Shown piece by piece: positions 1 to 7,988 of a stretch of 64,000 nucleotides of DNA. Location of the stretch: contig NZ_AFUB01000033.1 of the NCBI RefSeq assembly GCF_000222705.1, positions 1-64,000 of the forward strand, in the 5' to 3' direction. Under the pieces are notes generated by a model, which worked only from the letters and a program-made list of their open reading frames with translations, did not search any database and was not told the origin of the DNA. The DNA is from Streptococcus mitis bv. 2 str. SK95. GTDB lineage: Bacteria > Bacillota > Bacilli > Lactobacillales > Streptococcaceae. The position numbers were made by a program, and so were the translations under genes. Positions within the stretch are counted from its first letter, which is position 1. Each line of letters begins with the position of its first letter.

Positions 1-2249
1 GAGTGGCTAGCTGATACTGATGCTGAAGCTGATTGACTTGAGCTTACTGATGTGCTTACTGATTGGCTTGCACTTACTGATGCTGAAGTACTTTGACTTG
101 CTGATACAGATGCGCTTGCTGATTGGCTAGCTGATACAGATGCTGAAGCTGAGGCACTTTGGCTGGCGCTTACTGATGCTGAAGCTGAGCGACTTGCAGA
201 TACTGATGCACTAGCTGATTGACTTGAGCTTACTGATGTGCTTACTGATGTGCTTACTGATGTGCTTGCTGAACGACTTGCACTAAGCGATGCACTAGCT
301 GAACGGCTTGAGCTTACACTTGCTGAAGCTGAGCGGCTTGCACTAAGCGATGCACTTGCCGAACGACTTGAGCTTACACTTGCTGAAGCTGAGCGGCTTG
401 CACTTAGCGATGCACTTGCCGAACGACTTGAGCTTACACTTGCTGAAGCTGAGCGACTTGCACTTAGCGATGCACTCGCTGAACGGCTTGAACTTACGCT
501 CGCTGAAGCTGAGCGACTTGCGCTGAGTGATGCACTGGCTGAAGCACTTGCCGAACGACTTGAGCTTACGCTCGCTGAGGCTGAACGGCTTGAACTTGCA
601 CTTGCTGAAGCTGAGCGACTTGCGCTGAGTGATGCACTCGCACTTTGGCTTCCTGATACAGAAGCAGATACGCTACTGCTCACGCTCGCACTGGCTGAGG
701 CACTTTGGCTCGCAATTGCTGACGTTGATGCCGATTGGCTCGCACTAATACTTGCTGATACAGATGCTGAAGCACTTTGGCTCGCAATTGCTGACGTTGA
801 TGCCGACTGGCTCGCTGATGTTGACTTAGAGATGCTACCGTTACCATCAATAGTCATTGAGAAGCCTCTTATCGGGAATCTCCTTTGATTTGTTCCCTCA
901 TTTTGCAGTGCTGCAAAATATGTAAGTGATTGAGGATTCTCTGGAACAGTACCACGAACATTCATCTTAACATCATAGCCACTAGAAGTAAATTTATATG
1001 TTATCCAGTCACCATTTGGTTTAATCCGTCTGTAATTATCTATCAGAGTTAGTTTAGCTGGGTGTACAGCTTGGTTTGTAGAGTTTCTGTGATGGATAGT
1101 TACAGTGAAATTGAACTTTTGACCAGGTTGGAGAACAACATTCCCAGGTCCATCTATGACCTGAAGTCTTGGAGCCCAATCAAATCCTTCATCACCTGGT
1201 TGTGGCAATCTGCGGAAACCTGAATAACCAGCACTACGGAAACCTGACTGACCTGCTTCTTTTGGTGAATTATTTACAGCCTTATCTGCTTTTTGGTCTT
1301 TCTCAGCTTGCTTGGTTGTATCCTTACCTTGGGCTTGGTTCTTATCCGCTACAACACCAGCTGCGATATTGTTGCTGGTCGTTGCTGCTTGGCTTGTACT
1401 AAGAGCTGTGCTTGCCAAACTTTGGTTAGCACTACCTGATACAAGACTTGCCGCAGGGTTGACCTTAAGGTTGAGCGATGCTGAAGCTGAGGTAGACACA
1501 GAAGCCTGTGCTGATGGTTCGCTAACAGCTGATGTACTCTCAACTACAGAGGCAGGTGCTGGAGCGCTCGCTGACGCTGATGGTGTAGAGCTTACTGATG
1601 CAGATGCTTTGGCACTTGCTGAAGCTGATACAGGAGCTGATGTTGATTGGCTCGCTGACTCAGATGCTGGAGCAGTTGACTGACTTGCTGATGTTGAAGC
1701 ACTTGCAGATGCTGACTGACTCGCTGAGACTGACTGACTTGCTGAGGCAGATTGACTGACTGAAGCTGACTGACTCGCACTCGCTTGAGCCTCAACAGAT
1801 TGACTGACTGATACAGAAGCTGTGGCAGATGCTTGTTCTGCTTGAGCTTTCTTTACTTCTGCTTGCGCTTGAGCGATGATTGAGTTCGTACTTGTTTCAG
1901 TTGTTTCAGCTGCTTTTGGTTCAGCTGCGATGACTGTTTTATCCTTTTCTGTATAGTCAGACGTTTCATCTGCGTATACAGTTTGCTCTTGAGTCATCAC
2001 AAATCCTGCAGCTCCCGCGGCCAGGATTCCCCCTATACCCGCTAGCGTGTTAAAGCTTAGGTGTGCGTGATCAAGTTCTTCAGTGTCTGACAGGGTACTA
2101 GAGACAACTTCGCCCATCCCACCAATACGGAAGAGATCCAATTGAGAGTTCGAGGCTTTTACCCAGTTTTTCCCCGACTTGTAAAGCTTATAACGCTTTT
2201 TCTCATCTACGATCTCGAAATCTTTGTTAAATTTTTTACTTCGAAACAT
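1..2249 (-). CDS. Serine-rich repeat adhesin (SRRP), N-terminal part, runs off the left edge
   Basis: About 749 N-terminal codons are visible; the gene continues past base 1. The start ATG (2249) follows an AAAGGA Shine-Dalgarno. The protein opens with a long accessory-Sec signal peptide containing KLYKSGKNW (the KxYKxGKxW motif) and a Gly/Ala-rich hydrophobic stretch ending near YADE. A first Ser/Ala-rich segment follows (residues about 110-340). Next comes a non-repetitive block of about 130 residues (about 345-475, rich in aromatic and basic residues) that should be the ligand-binding region. From there to the window edge it is Ser-Ala/Ser-x dipeptide repeats. Family knowledge: such proteins are O-glycosylated in the cytosol by GtfA/GtfB, exported by SecA2/SecY2/Asp proteins and sortase-anchored. 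The anchor is outside the window. It is related to PsrP, GspB and Fap1 in architecture; ligand unknown. Confidence 0.93.
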   Translation of the reverse strand, partial: MFRSKKFNKDFEIVDEKKRYKLYKSGKNWVKASNSQLDLFRIGGMGEVVSSTLSDTEELDHAHLSFNTLAGIGGILAAGAAGFVMTQEQTVYADETSDYTEKDKTVIAAEPKAAETTETSTNSIIAQAQAEVKKAQAEQASATASVSVSQSVEAQASASQSASVSQSASASQSVSASQSASASASTSASQSTAPASESASQSTSAPVSASASAKASASVSSTPSASASAPAPASVVESTSAVSEPSAQASVSTSASASLNLKVNPAASLVSGSANQSLASTALSTSQAATTSNNIAAGVVADKNQAQGKDTTKQAEKDQKADKAVNNSPKEAGQSGFRSAGYSGFRRLPQPGDEGFDWAPRLQVIDGPGNVVLQPGQKFNFTVTIHHRNSTNQAVHPAKLTLIDNYRRIKPNGDWITYKFTSSGYDVKMNVRGTVPENPQSLTYFAALQNEGTNQRRFPIRGFSMTIDGNGSISKSTSASQSASTSAIASQSASASVSASISASQSASTSAIASQSASASASVSSSVSASVSGSQSASASLSASRSASASASSSRSASASVSSSRSASASASASLSASRSASASVSSSRSASASLSASRSASASVSSSRSASASLSASRSASASVSSSRSASASLSASRSASASVSSSRSASASLSASRSASTSVSTSVSTSVSSSQSASASVSASRSASASVSASQSASASASVSASQSASASVSASQSTSASVSASQSVSTSVSSSQSASASVSASH

Positions 2250-2280
2250 TCTATTCCTTTCTTTTATCCAATTGCGACCC

Positions 2281-2307
2281 TTTGTTAATCTCATGATCAT
2301 TAACAAA
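2281..2307 (-). repeat. Perfect 9-bp inverted repeat in the SRRP leader
   Basis: TTTGTTAAT (2281-2289) and ATTAACAAA (2299-2307) are exact reverse complements around a 9-base loop that itself contains TGATCA. It lies about 32 bases upstream of the SRRP ATG. There is no T-tract, so it is not a terminator. It could be an operator or an mRNA structure; the function is not known. Confidence 0.5.
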
Positions 2308-2425
2308 GCGTAGTTGCGCTGCCCTCTCAAAACCAGAGACAATCAAACCGCAGTCAGTCTCAGTTTTTATCCCTTTGACTCAGAAAAAGCAGGTTCCATA
2401 TGGGATATACCAGTTGCTTTTATCT

Positions 2426-2454
2426 AGTATATACCATTTATCATTTTACCAAAA
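2426..2454 (-). promoter_or_regulatory. Possible SRRP promoter
   Basis: On the minus strand TTTTGG (2454-2449) and TATACT (2431-2426) are separated by 17 bases. The -10 is good and the -35 is weak. It is the best match in the leader and would give a 5' UTR of about 170 bases. Confidence 0.35.
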
Positions 2455-2610
2455 CGGATTGCCCTTTTCAAGTAATTATATGCGAAATGACAAATGAAAA
2501 CACTTAATTTTTGTTAAAAATTCGCTTTTAAGTTTCAAATTATTGGAAGCGTTTTATTATCTTTCGAAATCCCTACTTCCCCTTTTCACACTAGTTCAAT
2601 TAGATAGAGA

Positions 2611-2649
2611 CAAAAAACCTTGACGAGCAAATCGTCAAGGTTCATCTTT
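2611..2649 (-). terminator. Intrinsic terminator after asp4
   Basis: A perfect 9-bp stem (CCTTGACGA 2618-2626 with TCGTCAAGG 2632-2640) is followed on the minus strand by six T. It closes the gtfA-gtfB-asp4 transcription unit and separates it from the SRRP gene. Confidence 0.85.
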
Positions 2650-2678
2650 TCTAGAGGCCACCTCCATCCAGAAAAGAT
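2644..2678 (-). repeat. Second perfect hairpin directly after asp4
   Basis: ATCTTTTCT (2644-2652) pairs exactly with AGAAAAGAT (2670-2678) around a 17-base loop. On the minus strand it begins two bases after the asp4 stop codon and runs straight into the terminator. It may stabilise the mRNA 3' end or act as part of a tandem terminator. Confidence 0.5.
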
Positions 2679-2679
2679 C

Positions 2680-2856
2680 CTAGAAAAAGTGTCCCAACTG
2701 CATGAGTAGTGTGACCAAAAGGGTGACGAGAAAGAGAACTCCGCCCAACACAGCAATCATGCTAAAATCTTGCTTCTCCCTTTTTAGGGGTTTCTTTCGA
2801 TTATCTAGCTGTTCTCGTATATGTTCTTGTAAAATGCCATTGTCCTTGTTAGACAT
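2680..2856 (-). CDS. asp4: Accessory Sec small membrane protein, SecE-like (Asp4)
   Basis: This 58-aa protein starts at ATG 2856, 4-5 bases after a strong AAAAGGAGGA; upstream in-frame starts lack such a site. It has a charged cytoplasmic N-terminal segment (residues 1-31) and one C-terminal membrane helix (about 33-54). That layout, and its place right after gtfB, fits Asp4, the SecE-like partner of SecY2. A SecG-like Asp5, which follows asp4 in S. gordonii, is not seen here. The family assignment rests on topology and position because the protein is too short for a firm sequence match. Confidence 0.7.
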   Translation of the reverse strand: MSNKDNGILQEHIREQLDNRKKPLKREKQDFSMIAVLGGVLFLVTLLVTLLMQLGHFF

Positions 2857-2924
2857 GTGCTCCTCCTTTTCTGTTGATAGAAAGGAACTTGCTTTCATCG
2901 AAAGCAAGCCCTTGTCTTATTAGC

Positions 2925-4253
2925 TTATAAAATTGCCTTGTAGGCTTCCAGATCAGCCTGATTCGCCGCCTGTTTTTGCTTAGTAAGAGCAGCCTCCATT
3001 TCAGACGGAAGAGAGAGAACTCCCTGAATCTTGCCTACCATGGCTGATACATTTTCCACCGGATAAATGTGGCTTTCTGCAACGAAACGATGATTGTGAC
3101 AAGTCGTCTCAAAACTGAGAATCAGCATATTATTCTCAAAAGCTGTTCGACTGCCATTGAGAATTTCATCACTGATATTGATGTCCAGATACAAGTCACA
3201 GCGAGCAAAGAGCTCATTCACCTTAGCTGGACGAATATTAGGATAGAGGGAAATATTCGGATAGCGATTTAATTCCATCAAATGACTTGACATCTCAGTA
3301 ATCGCTCCAATATGGAAATGAACATTTGGTAATTGAGTCAAAAGCGACTCAATTTGCTCGATTTGGTCACTATTCGTCAGGATCAAGGCTTCTGGATTCA
3401 TATTATTGAGGCGATGGTATTGATAGAGATAACCAACATTGCGGAAGTAAGTTTTCTCTTTTGGTGTCGCAAGCTTGAGGATTTTATCATAAACTTGCTT
3501 ATCCTGTACTGCAATACGGATGTTGCGATGAGGCAACTGCATCGCTGCTTTCATGTTACCCGGCAACTCCTCTCCAATCGGCTCCTGCCAGAAGAGAATA
3601 TCCTCTGCTCGTCCTTCTTTTGGAGTCAGACCAACGGCTACTAAAAATGGTGTTGCTAGAGAATTGTAGATAATGCGATCTGTATCATATCCACGATATC
3701 GCAAGTAAAAGATTACAAACTCCTGCTTAGAATTGAAAATATGGCGTTTTCCATCAAGAGTTAAGACAATATCCTCTGTTAGATGATTTTCCATAATCAC
3801 CGTTACGTTATCTTGATTAAAGTAGCGTGTATGAGTTGGACGTTGAGCATCATCATAGGTAATCTGTGCAAAGAGACGTCCCTTGCGATTGTAAATGTCT
3901 GCAGCGCGTACACGGCCTTGATCATCCAACCACTCGACTGCACGCACGCGACGTTCGTGTGTTGGTTGACGGTAAAAGATATTGGCACGTTTCTTACCCA
4001 TATCTAAGATTTCACCATTAACATTACTCGAGCGGATTTCCCACAAATGAGGCTTTGGAACAAGGTTAAAATAAAGAGGTAGATCGTCCTCTGAAGCCAC
4101 ATCTCCAGTAAAGTAACTGTAAGGCGACTCAACATCAGGTGCGAGGTAGCCATCATCTCGGATCACGACAACAGGGCAGTCCAGCCCAGCTGCCTTAAGT
4201 GAACGTAACAAATCAAAACTCGCTTGATCATAGCGTTCAAATAAACAAATCAT
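2925..4253 (-). CDS. gtfB: Accessory Sec glycosylation chaperone GtfB
   Basis: This 442-aa cytosolic protein has the length and position of GtfB (Gtf2), the non-catalytic partner that forms a complex with GtfA. The pair puts the first GlcNAc on Ser/Thr of the serine-rich repeats. Family knowledge: GtfB has a GT-B-like fold, binds the acceptor polypeptide and stabilises GtfA. It begins 27 bases after the gtfA stop and is followed by asp4, the usual order. The sequence looks intact, with a stop at 2925. Confidence 0.92.
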   Translation of the reverse strand: MICLFERYDQASFDLLRSLKAAGLDCPVVVIRDDGYLAPDVESPYSYFTGDVASEDDLPLYFNLVPKPHLWEIRSSNVNGEILDMGKKRANIFYRQPTHERRVRAVEWLDDQGRVRAADIYNRKGRLFAQITYDDAQRPTHTRYFNQDNVTVIMENHLTEDIVLTLDGKRHIFNSKQEFVIFYLRYRGYDTDRIIYNSLATPFLVAVGLTPKEGRAEDILFWQEPIGEELPGNMKAAMQLPHRNIRIAVQDKQVYDKILKLATPKEKTYFRNVGYLYQYHRLNNMNPEALILTNSDQIEQIESLLTQLPNVHFHIGAITEMSSHLMELNRYPNISLYPNIRPAKVNELFARCDLYLDINISDEILNGSRTAFENNMLILSFETTCHNHRFVAESHIYPVENVSAMVGKIQGVLSLPSEMEAALTKQKQAANQADLEAYKAIL

Positions 4254-4280
4254 AGTGTTTATGCCTTTCTTTTCGAATCC

Positions 4281-5810
4281 CTACTGATGCTGTGCAGATT
4301 GAACAAGATCATACCAACGCTGGGCGATATGTTCATCAAGATATGGTTCTGCCACCTCGTAGGACACACGGGATAAATCTTCTTGGGAATGTTGAGTAAA
4401 TAGCTGGACAATCTTTTCTGCATATTCCGTTGTCATTGCATCCAGATCATCTGGACGCGCCTCAGGAATCAAGTAGCCATTTTCCCCATCACGGATAAAG
4501 GTTGGATTTCCATAACGTACATCAAAACCAATAATTGGCAGACCAGAGCCAACCGCTTCTAACAAGGTCAAGCCAAATCCTTCACTTGTGGAGGCAGACA
4601 GGTAAGCAGAGTAATTTCGATAAACATCTGCCATGTGGTGATGCCCCATCAGACGGATATACTCTTCTGCATTTAACTCATGAATCAACTGCTCCAACAT
4701 GGCTCTTTCACCACCCGTACCATAGATATCAAAAGTGATTTCAGGTAATTGCTCATGTGCCTTCACTACAGAGTGAATCAACCAATCAATATGCTTTTCA
4801 CTTGCCAAGCGCGAAGCTGTAATCAATCCAAACGGCTTGCGCTCTCCTTCTGGATGACGCAATTGATCTAAACTTCCCACCGGAATAGTCAAGATTTCCT
4901 TTGGTTTGATGTTTGTATATTGAGCAAATTGTTCTTTGAGTAGGTTCGTTTGCGCATCGGTCGAGTTAATGATATAGTCCACTTCGTCAGCATATTCGAA
5001 CTGATACTCATAATAGTTATTCCATAAAATATAGTCTTTCTCAGCAGGATTTTCACTAAAGTGGTCTGCATGAACGATTACGACTAGCTTTGCAGCGCCC
5101 TTATTAGCAAAGATAGCTTGACCAATATCTGTCTCTCGGTCTAAAATCAATAAATCTTTGTCCGTCAGAGACAAACTTCTCATAAAATGCGCAACAAACT
5201 CTTGCTTAGAATAGAAAACATGATTTGGGAAACGATAGACTTGCGTCTCCTGTCTACCATCGACTTCATTGATGATTTCTTCATAAGCCACACTGCCATC
5301 TTCATTGAGCCAGGTACGTTGATATAATTGCGCATGACCATTCATCGGACTAAAATACTCGATAAAATTCTTCGTATAAGTATAGTACTCTTTTTGAATC
5401 AAACAACCACGCGAAACAATTTCAGCGCGCTCAATCAACTCTTTGTCCATATCACAGGCATAACAAGTCACAAAATCACCATCACCAAATACTAGTCGGA
5501 TCGTCTTCATATCGGTGTCGCGGATAATTTCGAGGGGCTCTTTATCGAAACTCGCCAAGACCTGTGCTAGCGTATAGGTCGTCGGTGCAATTTTAACATC
5601 TGTAAAATACTGATAAAGCCAGATGACCTCAGAGTCTTCAAAGCCAATATTCTTTGTCAAATGTTCAATGTTATCAGCAGATATAAAATCCATAAAGATG
5701 AACTTCGCTTCTAAGCCAACGCTACGAAGCAATTTTGCACGGTAGATCTGTGCATATTCTACACCGCTACTCGCCCAGCCAATCCCCAAATTGATGTTAT
5801 AAATTGTCAT
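4281..5810 (-). CDS. gtfA: Accessory Sec glycosyltransferase GtfA
   Basis: This 509-aa GT4-type glycosyltransferase is the catalytic half of the GtfA-GtfB O-GlcNAc transferase for serine-rich repeat proteins, using UDP-GlcNAc in the cytosol. The N-terminal motif NLGIGWASSGVEYAQ is typical of GtfA. The C-terminal half has the GT-B nucleotide-sugar elements, including EGFGLTLLEAVGSGLPIIGFD (about residues 416-436), where the first Glu is the conserved EX7E type. The long insertion in the N-terminal half is typical of GtfA. It lies 14 bases after the DivIVA-like gene and 27 before gtfB, so the three are probably co-transcribed. Intact. Confidence 0.94.
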   Translation of the reverse strand: MTIYNINLGIGWASSGVEYAQIYRAKLLRSVGLEAKFIFMDFISADNIEHLTKNIGFEDSEVIWLYQYFTDVKIAPTTYTLAQVLASFDKEPLEIIRDTDMKTIRLVFGDGDFVTCYACDMDKELIERAEIVSRGCLIQKEYYTYTKNFIEYFSPMNGHAQLYQRTWLNEDGSVAYEEIINEVDGRQETQVYRFPNHVFYSKQEFVAHFMRSLSLTDKDLLILDRETDIGQAIFANKGAAKLVVIVHADHFSENPAEKDYILWNNYYEYQFEYADEVDYIINSTDAQTNLLKEQFAQYTNIKPKEILTIPVGSLDQLRHPEGERKPFGLITASRLASEKHIDWLIHSVVKAHEQLPEITFDIYGTGGERAMLEQLIHELNAEEYIRLMGHHHMADVYRNYSAYLSASTSEGFGLTLLEAVGSGLPIIGFDVRYGNPTFIRDGENGYLIPEARPDDLDAMTTEYAEKIVQLFTQHSQEDLSRVSYEVAEPYLDEHIAQRWYDLVQSAQHQ

Positions 5811-5824
5811 ATTTGATTATCCTC

Positions 5825-6511
5825 TTACAAAAAGTTATCTCGTTTAATTCTCGAAAGACGTTTGATTCTCTTGCCCTTATCATCATCTAACTTATCTTCG
5901 TCTTTCTTTTTAGGTTTTGCGCGACGTGAAGTGATGTAGCTGACAGAGATGGCACTATCTGTTCCTGTTTTTGCAAGGGGTTGTTCGAGATGGACTTTCT
6001 CTCTCTCAGGCACCACCTCTTCTTTCTCCTTAGCAACTTCCTCTGGTCTATCAAGTTCTTTACGTAATTCTTGAATTTTTTTGATATCTTTTGGTTTGCC
6101 ATCGATATCGTCCAGTTCTAGAAAATCATCAATTCGACTAATAATATTTTTAATTTTTTCTTTTTGTAAATTATACAATCTCTCAGCCTCTGCCCGTTTT
6201 TTTGTCAGAGCATCGATTTCTTCGAGAATAGATTCTCTCGTATCCAAGTAGTCTTTTTGTGCTTTTTCTAAAACTTCTTTAGCTTCTTTTTCTGCCCTAT
6301 CATGAGCTTCAATAACAAGAGATTTGGCATAAATAACTGCTTCACCGATCTCTTTTTCTTGATTCTTCATAGAGTCGATTTTTTTACGTAGGGACTCGAT
6401 TTTTTCATTCTTCTTTTGAATTTCACGATCGAACCCTTCCTCTAATGCTTCGATACAATCTTCGACTTCCTTAGCACGGTAGTTACCGAACAATGTTTTC
6501 TTAAGTCTCAT
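5825..6511 (-). CDS. DivIVA-like coiled-coil protein in the accessory Sec locus
   Basis: This 228-aa protein has no signal peptide or membrane segment. Residues 1-30 resemble the DivIVA N-terminal domain: FGNYRAKEVEDCIEALE follows the pattern of a GY/NY turn, a VxxCI/VNxFL helix and acidic residues that binds membrane and dimerises. A long charged coiled coil follows (about 25-150, heptad-rich Glu/Lys). The tail is basic and disordered, ending in a Lys/Arg cluster. It has a GGGAG ribosome binding site and its own promoter-like sequence, and lies 14 bases before gtfA. I know of no DivIVA-like member of SRRP loci, so a role in placing the glycosylation or export machinery at the pole or septum is inference from the fold and context only. 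Confidence 0.6.
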   Translation of the reverse strand: MRLKKTLFGNYRAKEVEDCIEALEEGFDREIQKKNEKIESLRKKIDSMKNQEKEIGEAVIYAKSLVIEAHDRAEKEAKEVLEKAQKDYLDTRESILEEIDALTKKRAEAERLYNLQKEKIKNIISRIDDFLELDDIDGKPKDIKKIQELRKELDRPEEVAKEKEEVVPEREKVHLEQPLAKTGTDSAISVSYITSRRAKPKKKDEDKLDDDKGKRIKRLSRIKRDNFL

Positions 6512-6559
6512 TTTGCTCCCTCTATTCCTTACTTATTCTGATTTACACCACTACTCCTC

Positions 6560-6588
6560 ATTGTAGCATAAAATAGCGTAAATTGCCA
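6560..6588 (-). promoter_or_regulatory. Promoter upstream of the DivIVA-like gene
   Basis: On the minus strand TGGCAA (6588-6583), a 17-base spacer and TACAAT (6565-6560) are preceded by an extended -10 TGC. It lies between the terminator at 6672-6705 and the DivIVA-like gene, so the DivIVA-gtfA-gtfB-asp4 unit can be transcribed independently of secY2-secA2. Confidence 0.6.
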
Positions 6589-6671
6589 TTCTTTTCTAAG
6601 CTCCAAATAAGGAAAATATTCTGAAGCACTATCAAGCAAAATCCGAACTTAGCTTAAAGTTCATCTATTTC

Positions 6672-6705
6672 TAAAAAAATGTCTGATTGATAGATCAGAC
6701 ATTTT
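6672..6705 (-). terminator. Intrinsic terminator after the GH1-like gene
   Basis: A perfect 12-bp stem, AAAATGTCTGAT (6676-6687) with ATCAGACATTTT (6694-6705), is followed on the minus strand by seven T. It divides the accessory Sec locus into two transcription units. Confidence 0.85.
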
Positions 6706-6767
6706 CGAAAGTAAAAACATGAACACTACTCTTAAACCAGAAATAATTCGAGTTATTACTTCCTATT

Positions 6768-7937
6768 TTAAAAATTTAGTTCCGTAAAAGTAAGTGGTGT
6801 ATAGCCAAGTAATTCCACACCATCATACTCGACTGTTTTCACGATCTCTTGGATGTTCGTTTTCAGCTCTTCAGTTGCTACACCATTTGGATCATCCAAG
6901 ACCACATCATCTTCCACGACGAAGAGCGGCTTTTGGTAACGATCGTAAAGATTGTTCATCACGAGACGAAGTCCTACAGAATCAATGCGATTTTGACCAT
7001 TACTTACATATTTGTTGATAAAAACTTCTTGGGAATTGCTTGATGCATAATAACTGAAGCTGACAAAGTCAATTTTCCCATCTCTTAGGACAAAGAGGTC
7101 GTCATTTTCAATATCCAAGGCGATTTGATCACGTTCCAAACGACGCAAAAAGTGATTTGGGTAGTATCCACGAACTTGCACGTCTGTAAACAAATAATTT
7201 TCCCTATCTTTGACTTCTGCTTCCATTACATCAATAGCACTTTCAGTTTGCTGACTGTAATTTTTACTAACAACCATCATCCCACCAAACTGAAACTCTG
7301 GGTTGATTGTTTTTCCGAGCTTGATTGCACGTGCAGAAGCAACCAATTGATAATGAGCTGCTTGCCAAATCACCTGTTCTTGATTGTCATCTACTCCAAA
7401 AGACAATCCCCCACCAAGAAACGGCAAATGGTGCAAAACGTTGAATTCATTGAAGGTAATCCAATACTTCACTTTGTCCTTAAAGTGCTGAAAGACAGCT
7501 TCTGCGTAACGCTCAAAGAGTTCGATCATCTTGCGGCTTTTCCAAGCTCCATATTTTTCGTATAGATTCAGCGGAAGGTCAAAGTGACTCAAGGTCACAA
7601 TCGGTTCGATATCTTTTTCTAATACGTCATCGATGATTGCTTCATAATATTTCAACCCCTCTTCACTCGGCTGCAACTCTTCACCACTTGGAAAGATGCG
7701 TGCCCAAGAGATCGAGATTCTATAGGCATTAAAACCCATTGATTGAATCAAATTCAGTTCTTCCGTATAATCTCTCTGACCTGCTGAAGCAAATCTCCCT
7801 AGGATATCATAGGATCCTAAAGGTACATTTTTGTAGTTAACTGTTCCATTCAGAACTTCTATCCGAGACTGGTCAACTGGTAATACATCTGTAGTACCCA
7901 AACCTTTGTTACTATTTGACATCATATTTCTAATCAT
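6768..7937 (-). CDS. Shortened, degenerate GH1 (6-phospho-beta-glucosidase-like) protein
   Basis: This 389-aa protein is clearly a family-1 glycosidase relative: RISISWARIFPSG, SHFDLP, YWITFNEFN (acid/base Glu about residue 163) and VSFSYYAS are all present. It is about 90 residues shorter than the intact enzyme at 54464. It lacks the N-terminal [11 protein letters not shown] strand whose Gln binds the glycone. The nucleophile motif VENG is VEDD (Glu about 340 kept, next Asn lost), and it stops at LLGYTPLTF where the sugar-binding Trp and the YGFIYVD end should follow. The start (7937) has an AGGAG site. It sits between the 821-aa serine-rich gene and a terminator. It may be an inactive binding protein, an enzyme with a changed substrate, or a decaying gene; the open frame and good ribosome site argue against simple decay. 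Confidence 0.75.
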   Translation of the reverse strand: MIRNMMSNSNKGLGTTDVLPVDQSRIEVLNGTVNYKNVPLGSYDILGRFASAGQRDYTEELNLIQSMGFNAYRISISWARIFPSGEELQPSEEGLKYYEAIIDDVLEKDIEPIVTLSHFDLPLNLYEKYGAWKSRKMIELFERYAEAVFQHFKDKVKYWITFNEFNVLHHLPFLGGGLSFGVDDNQEQVIWQAAHYQLVASARAIKLGKTINPEFQFGGMMVVSKNYSQQTESAIDVMEAEVKDRENYLFTDVQVRGYYPNHFLRRLERDQIALDIENDDLFVLRDGKIDFVSFSYYASSNSQEVFINKYVSNGQNRIDSVGLRLVMNNLYDRYQKPLFVVEDDVVLDDPNGVATEELKTNIQEIVKTVEYDGVELLGYTPLTFTELNF

Positions 7938-7988
7938 AGTGGCTCCTTTTGATTTTTATTATTTCTATTTAATGATTGCAAGTTCTAT

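Larger units (their letters stand above)
2250..2610. other. Intergenic leader of the SRRP gene
   Basis: No gene is visible in these 361 AT-rich bases between the asp4 terminator and the SRRP start. They should hold the SRRP promoter and its 5' untranslated leader. On the minus strand the leader can form two hairpins, 2281-2307 and 2385-2421 (stem AAAAGCA/TGCTTTT), both upstream of the ribosome binding site. Confidence 0.6.

Noticed and set aside
238-888. Open plus-strand frame of 216 codons (Leu/Ala/Glu repeats)
   Set aside because: It is the reverse reading of the SRRP serine repeats; the repeat's codon bias keeps the opposite strand open, and it has no ribosome site.
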